64,000 bases of DNA, taken from CAXXOK01 sp964497495 (lineage in GTDB: Bacteria > Bacillota > Clostridia > Christensenellales > Aristaeellaceae). The stretch is taken from assembly GCA_964497495.1 (NCBI GenBank), contig CAZCCZ010000007.1, forward strand, positions 1-64,000. The letters are read 5' to 3'. Both the position numbers and the translations under genes were made by a program. The notes under the pieces were generated by a model. That model was not told where the DNA came from. It saw nothing but the letters and a program-made list of their open reading frames with translations, and made no database searches. Numbering within the stretch: the first letter of the stretch is position 1; each line of letters starts with the position of its first letter. Shown piece by piece: positions 60,288 to 64,000 of the stretch.

Positions 60288-60950
60288 TTGAGGCTACTGG
60301 TCGTCGAGGACGACAGAGACACCAGCGACGGGGTCTGCGAGTATTTTCGGGAAGCGGGGTACGAAGCGGTTCCGGCCTACGACGGCGCGGAAGCGCTTAA
60401 GCTGGCGTCGGAAACGCCCTTCGACCTCGTGCTGCTGGACGTGATGCTGCCGAAGCTTACGGGGCTCGCCGTACTGCACGAATTACGCAGAACCAGCGCC
60501 GTGCCCGTAGTTATGCTCACCGCCGTGGGGGACGAGTATACCCAGATCGCCAGCTTCGACGGCCTCGCGGACGATTACGTGACAAAACCCTTTTCCATCG
60601 TACTGCTGGCCAAGCGCGCGGAAGCGCTGCTCCGCCGCGGCAAAACCGGCGAAACGCCGGACGTGTGGCGGCGCGGCGATCTTTGCGTGGACTTTAACGG
60701 GTTTACGGCGGAAAACGCGGACGGCCCGGTGGAAGTGACCCCGCGGGAAATTCGGTTGCTGAAACTGCTGGTGGACCACAGGGGCAAAGTGCTTACCCGG
60801 GAACGGATTCTTGACGAGCTTTGGGGAACGGACAAGCCCGTTTTCGACCGTACGGTGGATTCCCATATCAAAAACCTGCGAAAAAAGCTGGCGCTCGACT
60901 GTATCGCAACCGTGACCGGGATAGGGTACAGACTGGACGACCGGTTATGA
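60288..60950 (+). CDS. OmpR-family response regulator
   Basis: 220 aa starting at a TTG (60288) 6 bases after GAGGTG; a GTG at 60279 is the alternative. The receiver has MRLLVVEDDRD, Asp51 in LLDVMLPKLTG and Lys in DDYVTKPFS; the winged helix ends IKNLRKKLALDCIATVTGIGYRL. It overlaps the kinase gene (ATGA). Followed by a kinase and an ABC exporter, as in bacitracin/lantibiotic-response loci. Confidence 0.94.
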   Translation: MRLLVVEDDRDTSDGVCEYFREAGYEAVPAYDGAEALKLASETPFDLVLLDVMLPKLTGLAVLHELRRTSAVPVVMLTAVGDEYTQIASFDGLADDYVTKPFSIVLLAKRAEALLRRGKTGETPDVWRRGDLCVDFNGFTAENADGPVEVTPREIRLLKLLVDHRGKVLTRERILDELWGTDKPVFDRTVDSHIKNLRKKLALDCIATVTGIGYRLDDRL

Positions 60951-62428
60951 AGATATTCACCCGAACGTTCCTGTATACGCTTGCGCTGCTGGTGTTGGTC
61001 GCGCTGCTGGCCAACGGGCTGATCTATACCCTGATGCCGCGCATCTATACCGAACGGAAGCGGGAGGAACTGACGAAGAAAACGGACCTCTTCGTTCAAC
61101 AGCTGGAGGCCGCCGGAAAGGACGATATCGTAGCGCTGATGTCCCGGTCCGCGGACTCCCTGCAGGCAAACCTGAACATCAGCGTCGGCGGCGACTCGTA
61201 TTCCCTGCTGATCTGGAACGGGGGCGTGATCACGGAAGCCCGCGGGCCCTTCACGCAGGAAGACGTATACGCCGGGAACGCAAGCGACGCGGCCGGTTCG
61301 GTGGAAACGGTGACCACCGTATCCGCCGTGGAGGTGAAACCGACCGACGGAGCCGGTAACGGCGCCTACCGCGTGGGCTCGGTCGTGATCACAAGTATAT
61401 CTTCGTCCAGCACCATCGAAATCCGGCGAAGCTTCCGGATGGAAGGGTTACCGGGCACCATGACGGCAAGCGTCACGCTTGCGCCCGTGGACGAAGCCGT
61501 GAACGTGATCATTTCCCTGCTGCCCGCGTCGATTCTGTTATGCGTCGTCGTGGCCGTCGCCTTTTCGCTGCTGTACGCGCGCGCCATTACCGGGCCGATC
61601 AAGGCCATTTCCCGCGAAACGCGGCGCATGACCGCGCTGGAACGGGACGCCCGCTGCAGGGTGCGCCCGGGGGACGAGATCGGCGACCTGTCCGCCAACG
61701 TAAACGGATTATACGAGAACCTGCTGCGAACCATCGAATCCCTTGAAAACGAAGTGCAGAAAACCGGCGCGGCGGAACAGGCGAAGGCCGACTTCCTGCG
61801 CGCCGCCTCCCACGAACTGAAAACGCCCGTAACTGCCGTGAGCGTGATATTGGACAATATGATCCTCGGCGTGGGGAAATATAAAAACCGCGAAGAATGG
61901 CTGCCGAAATGCAAAGAACTGGTGGACAGGCTTGCGGAAATGCTGCGCGATATTCTGGACGCCTCGCGCATCGGGGATTCCGCGGAAGAAAGCGTTACGG
62001 AAAGCATCGCCGATATCGCTGGAGGCGTGCTGGAGCCCTACGCCATCATCGCCCGCGCGAAAGGGTTGGAACTGTACGCGGACTGGAGCGCGGCGTTTAC
62101 CGTCACCGCGCCGCCGAAGCTTCTGGGCAAGGCGCTTTCCAACGTGTTTTCCAATGCCGTGCAGTACGCGCGGCCGAAGGGGAAGCTGTCCGTCTATTGC
62201 CGGAGAAGAAGCCTTTACGTGGAGAACGAATGCGAGCAGATACCAGCGAAACTGCTGCCGAGGCTGTTCGAGCCGTTTTTCAGGCCGGACGAGGCCCGCG
62301 GCCGGGGCAGCGGAGGAAACGGGCTGGGGCTGTACATTACGGATACGATCCTTAAAATGCTGCAGCTGGAATACGAATTCGAGCCGACGGCTTCCCCGGA
62401 CGGGATGCGGTTCGTCATTCATTTCTGA
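60947..62428 (+). CDS. Sensor histidine kinase (VanS-like variant)
   Basis: 493 aa with helix 1 (FLYTLALLVLVALLANGLIY), an extracellular loop of about 160 aa, and helix 2 (VIISLLPASILLCVVVAVAF). A HAMP domain, H-box LRAASHELKTPVTAVSVILD and N-box SNVFSNAVQYARP follow. The G1 box reads VENECEQIP, not DxGxG, while GSGGNGLGLYI is kept. Variant G1 boxes of this kind occur in VanS-like kinases, so activity is still likely. Translationally coupled to the regulator. Confidence 0.92.
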   Translation: MKIFTRTFLYTLALLVLVALLANGLIYTLMPRIYTERKREELTKKTDLFVQQLEAAGKDDIVALMSRSADSLQANLNISVGGDSYSLLIWNGGVITEARGPFTQEDVYAGNASDAAGSVETVTTVSAVEVKPTDGAGNGAYRVGSVVITSISSSSTIEIRRSFRMEGLPGTMTASVTLAPVDEAVNVIISLLPASILLCVVVAVAFSLLYARAITGPIKAISRETRRMTALERDARCRVRPGDEIGDLSANVNGLYENLLRTIESLENEVQKTGAAEQAKADFLRAASHELKTPVTAVSVILDNMILGVGKYKNREEWLPKCKELVDRLAEMLRDILDASRIGDSAEESVTESIADIAGGVLEPYAIIARAKGLELYADWSAAFTVTAPPKLLGKALSNVFSNAVQYARPKGKLSVYCRRRSLYVENECEQIPAKLLPRLFEPFFRPDEARGRGSGGNGLGLYITDTILKMLQLEYEFEPTASPDGMRFVIHF

Positions 62429-62586
62429 CGCATGTAAAGCAGAATCATATCGTAGCACCGACAAATCCGTAGCGGACCCGCCCGTGGGTTCAGGCGCGGA
62501 TTCGTTCTCGTATCGCGGTGAAAGTGGCGTTCCCATCGCTTACATTATAAAGCATCCTTGAAACCGAACTGTTTGTGCTGAAAGCG

Positions 62587-62614
62587 CAAATTCCATATCC
62601 GCTACACAGCCGTT
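62587..62614 (+). promoter_or_regulatory. Shared upstream element, copy 2
   Basis: CAAATTCCATATCCGCTACA begins the second copy; with one extra base it matches 60234-60260 at most positions, including the exact core CCGCTACACA. It lies about 65 bases before the ABC ATPase start. Confidence 0.5.
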
Positions 62615-62677
62615 TCATCATCGCTCCATTCGCCGGTGTTACGCTTTCGACGAATACCGAGGAATGGAGCTGGTTTT

Positions 62678-63409
62678 TTGAAAATCGAACTGAAGAACCT
62701 CAACAAAACGTATCATGGTGGAAAAAGTGCGTTGCGGGGCGTGAACCTCGCGTTGGCGAGCCCGAGTCTCGTCGGTCTGGTGGGTCCCAACGGAGCCGGG
62801 AAAACCACGCTGATGAAGCTGCTGACCGCCAACCTGCTGCCGAGCGGCGGAGAGATCCTGATCGACGGCGCGCCGCTGGCCCGCAAGGAAAAGGCGCTTA
62901 AGGCAGGCCTTGGATATCTGCCGCAGGAATTCGGTCTGTTCGAAGACCTTACGACGGCGCAGTTTCTGGATTACATGGCGGCTCTCAAGGGAATCGGCGC
63001 GAAGGACGCGAAGCGGGAGATCGACCGGGTGATCGCGCTTACGCACCTTCAGGAGAAACACAGGGCGAAAATCCGCACGCTCTCGGGCGGGCAGAAACAG
63101 CGCGTCGGCATCGCGCAGGCGTTGCTGGGGGACCCGAAACTGCTGATCTTCGACGAGCCTACCGTGGGGCTGGACCCCGCGGAGCGCGTAGCCTTCCGAA
63201 ACCTGTTTACCGACGCGGCGAAAAACCGGCTGGTTATCCTGTCCACGCACATCATCGAGGACGTGCAGTCCGCCTGCGACCGGCTCGTCGTGCTCGACGG
63301 CGGCGAAATCCTCTATACCGGCACGCCGGAAAGCCTGATGGCCGAGAAGGGCGCGGCTTCCCTGGAAAGCGCCTATATGGCGCTGATGAACGGGGTGAAA
63401 CGCGCATGA
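62678..63409 (+). CDS. ABC transporter ATP-binding protein (exporter type)
   Basis: 243 aa from a TTG at 62678 that yields the usual MKIELKNLNKTYHGG start (GGAGC upstream; weaker alternatives lie to 62636). Walker A GPNGAGKTTLM, Q-loop YLPQEFGLFEDLT, signature LSGGQKQRVGIAQALL, Walker B LLIFDEPTVGLDP and switch His STHIIED. The subtype matches ABC-2 exporters, such as bacitracin or lantibiotic resistance. It overlaps the permease gene (ATGA). Confidence 0.94.
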   Translation: MKIELKNLNKTYHGGKSALRGVNLALASPSLVGLVGPNGAGKTTLMKLLTANLLPSGGEILIDGAPLARKEKALKAGLGYLPQEFGLFEDLTTAQFLDYMAALKGIGAKDAKREIDRVIALTHLQEKHRAKIRTLSGGQKQRVGIAQALLGDPKLLIFDEPTVGLDPAERVAFRNLFTDAAKNRLVILSTHIIEDVQSACDRLVVLDGGEILYTGTPESLMAEKGAASLESAYMALMNGVKRA

Positions 63410-64000
63410 AGCCTCTTGCGAGTTTTCTCAGGGAAGCGGGCCGAATGCAGCGGGACCGGGCGACAATGCTACTTTCTGCGCTCGCCGTGACGGGCGTGGT
63501 ATGGTTCTGTCTGAATTCCGGCGGTAAAACCGCTACGGATGCCTACGTGCTGAACGCGGCCAGGAGCAGTGCGGCGCTGGGCGCGTTACTGTTTACGTTG
63601 CTGACGCTTACGCAGTTTTACAGGGATGACCGTTACCATACGGACGTGATCGTGCTCACGTGTACGGACCCAGTTATTCATCAGGTCCGGCGGACGCTGG
63701 CGCTGGTCTGCGCGGCCGCGGTCAATACGCTGGCCGTAACGCTTTTCGCGCTTCCGTACGCGCTGATCCGCACCGGGTCGTACTTTCAGGCTTCCGCGTT
63801 CGCCGCGTCCTGGCTGATGATCTATCTGGGTGCACTCGTATTCTCCGTCCTCCTGTCGTCGGGCCTGTACATGCTGTTTCGCCGGGTAGAGCCGGCTTTC
63901 GTCGCCATGGTCGGCCTGATAACGCTGTCCCTGTTATTGGATAGGATGAGCACGCTGAGACCCGGCTACCTGCTGTACTGGGTGCAGACGAACGCGGTCA
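63406..64000 (+). CDS. ABC-2-type transporter permease (cut by window end)
   Basis: 198 codons, open to the last base, so the 3' part is outside. Start ATG 63406 overlaps the ATPase stop. Hydrophobic helices include TMLLSALAVTGVVWFCLN, LGALLFTLLTLTQFY, LALVCAAAVNTLAVTLFALP and SWLMIYLGALVFSVLLSSGL. As partner of the ATPase it is the membrane part of the exporter; its full length and subtype cannot be judged. Confidence 0.82.
   Translation, partial: MKPLASFLREAGRMQRDRATMLLSALAVTGVVWFCLNSGGKTATDAYVLNAARSSAALGALLFTLLTLTQFYRDDRYHTDVIVLTCTDPVIHQVRRTLALVCAAAVNTLAVTLFALPYALIRTGSYFQASAFAASWLMIYLGALVFSVLLSSGLYMLFRRVEPAFVAMVGLITLSLLLDRMSTLRPGYLLYWVQTNAV

Noticed and set aside
1..64000. CRISPR arrays, tRNA or rRNA genes, prophage or insertion sequences
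   Set aside because: Searched by eye on both strands: no regularly spaced repeats, no tRNA-like sequence and no transposase or phage protein was recognised. A covariance-model scan would be needed to exclude small RNAs.

Overview
The window looks like a scaffold from an anaerobic, GC-rich member of the Bacillota, most likely class Clostridia. The evidence is the darA-holB-ricT and rpsF-ssb-rpsR gene orders, a hybrid-cluster protein, a 2[4Fe-4S] ferredoxin and an indolepyruvate:ferredoxin oxidoreductase. Strong GGAGG ribosome-binding sites, sigma-A type promoters (TTGACA-17-TATAAT), frequent TTG/GTG starts and solute-binding proteins carrying lipoprotein or Sec signals fit the same picture. 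Genus cannot be read from the sequence. Two runs of exactly ten N (43829-43838, 55036-55045) show that it is a draft or metagenomic scaffold. At both, the sequence after the gap restarts inside the homologous region that had just been read, so both junctions are suspect.

Layout. 1-12551 (all minus strand): a C-terminally truncated membrane PAS sensor, a very large cyclic beta-1,2-glucan synthase, an unknown protein, and four very small proteins (three membrane, one basic Lys/Ala-rich) with a stress-protein flavour. 12552-13436 is an AT-richer stretch without a convincing gene. 13478-20270 (minus): a sugar-type ABC importer without ATPase, whose binding protein carries a large extra N-terminal domain, joined to a HlyD-like adaptor and a MacB-like permease. 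20927-22519: hydroxylamine reductase Hcp. 22927-28642: two-component system plus a MacAB-like exporter with two adaptor proteins. 28832-32154: PIG-L deacetylase and a membrane glycosyltransferase. 32353-39159 (minus): a signalling operon made of a lipoprotein binding protein without permeases, a hybrid sensor kinase broken by a one-base deletion, and a receiver-PAS-GGDEF-EAL protein. 39769-44355: YfcC transporter, MscS channel, CoA-disulfide-reductase-like flavoprotein with rhodanese domain (gap 1 inside). 44381-46699 (minus): a TIR-transmembrane-LRR protein under its own promoter, the most unusual single gene here. 46956-49699 (minus): ferredoxin, ricT, holB, darA. 50021-51186: rpsF-ssb-rpsR. 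51267-56372: GNAT acetyltransferase, iorA-iorB, phenylacetate-CoA ligase (gap 2 inside), ACT protein. 56474-60180: alr, a membrane protein, rsmD, coaD and a coiled-coil protein. 60288-64000: a second two-component system and an ABC exporter cut by the window end.

How it fits together: the right half is mostly conserved housekeeping and amino-acid fermentation. IorAB with the CoA ligase turns aryl-pyruvates from aromatic amino acids into aryl-CoA and aryl-acetate with reduced ferredoxin. The left half is accessory and concerns the envelope: osmoregulated glucan, small stress membrane proteins, carbohydrate uptake, drug or peptide export, cell-surface polysaccharide and c-di-GMP signalling. No rRNA, tRNA, CRISPR array, transposase or phage gene was recognised.
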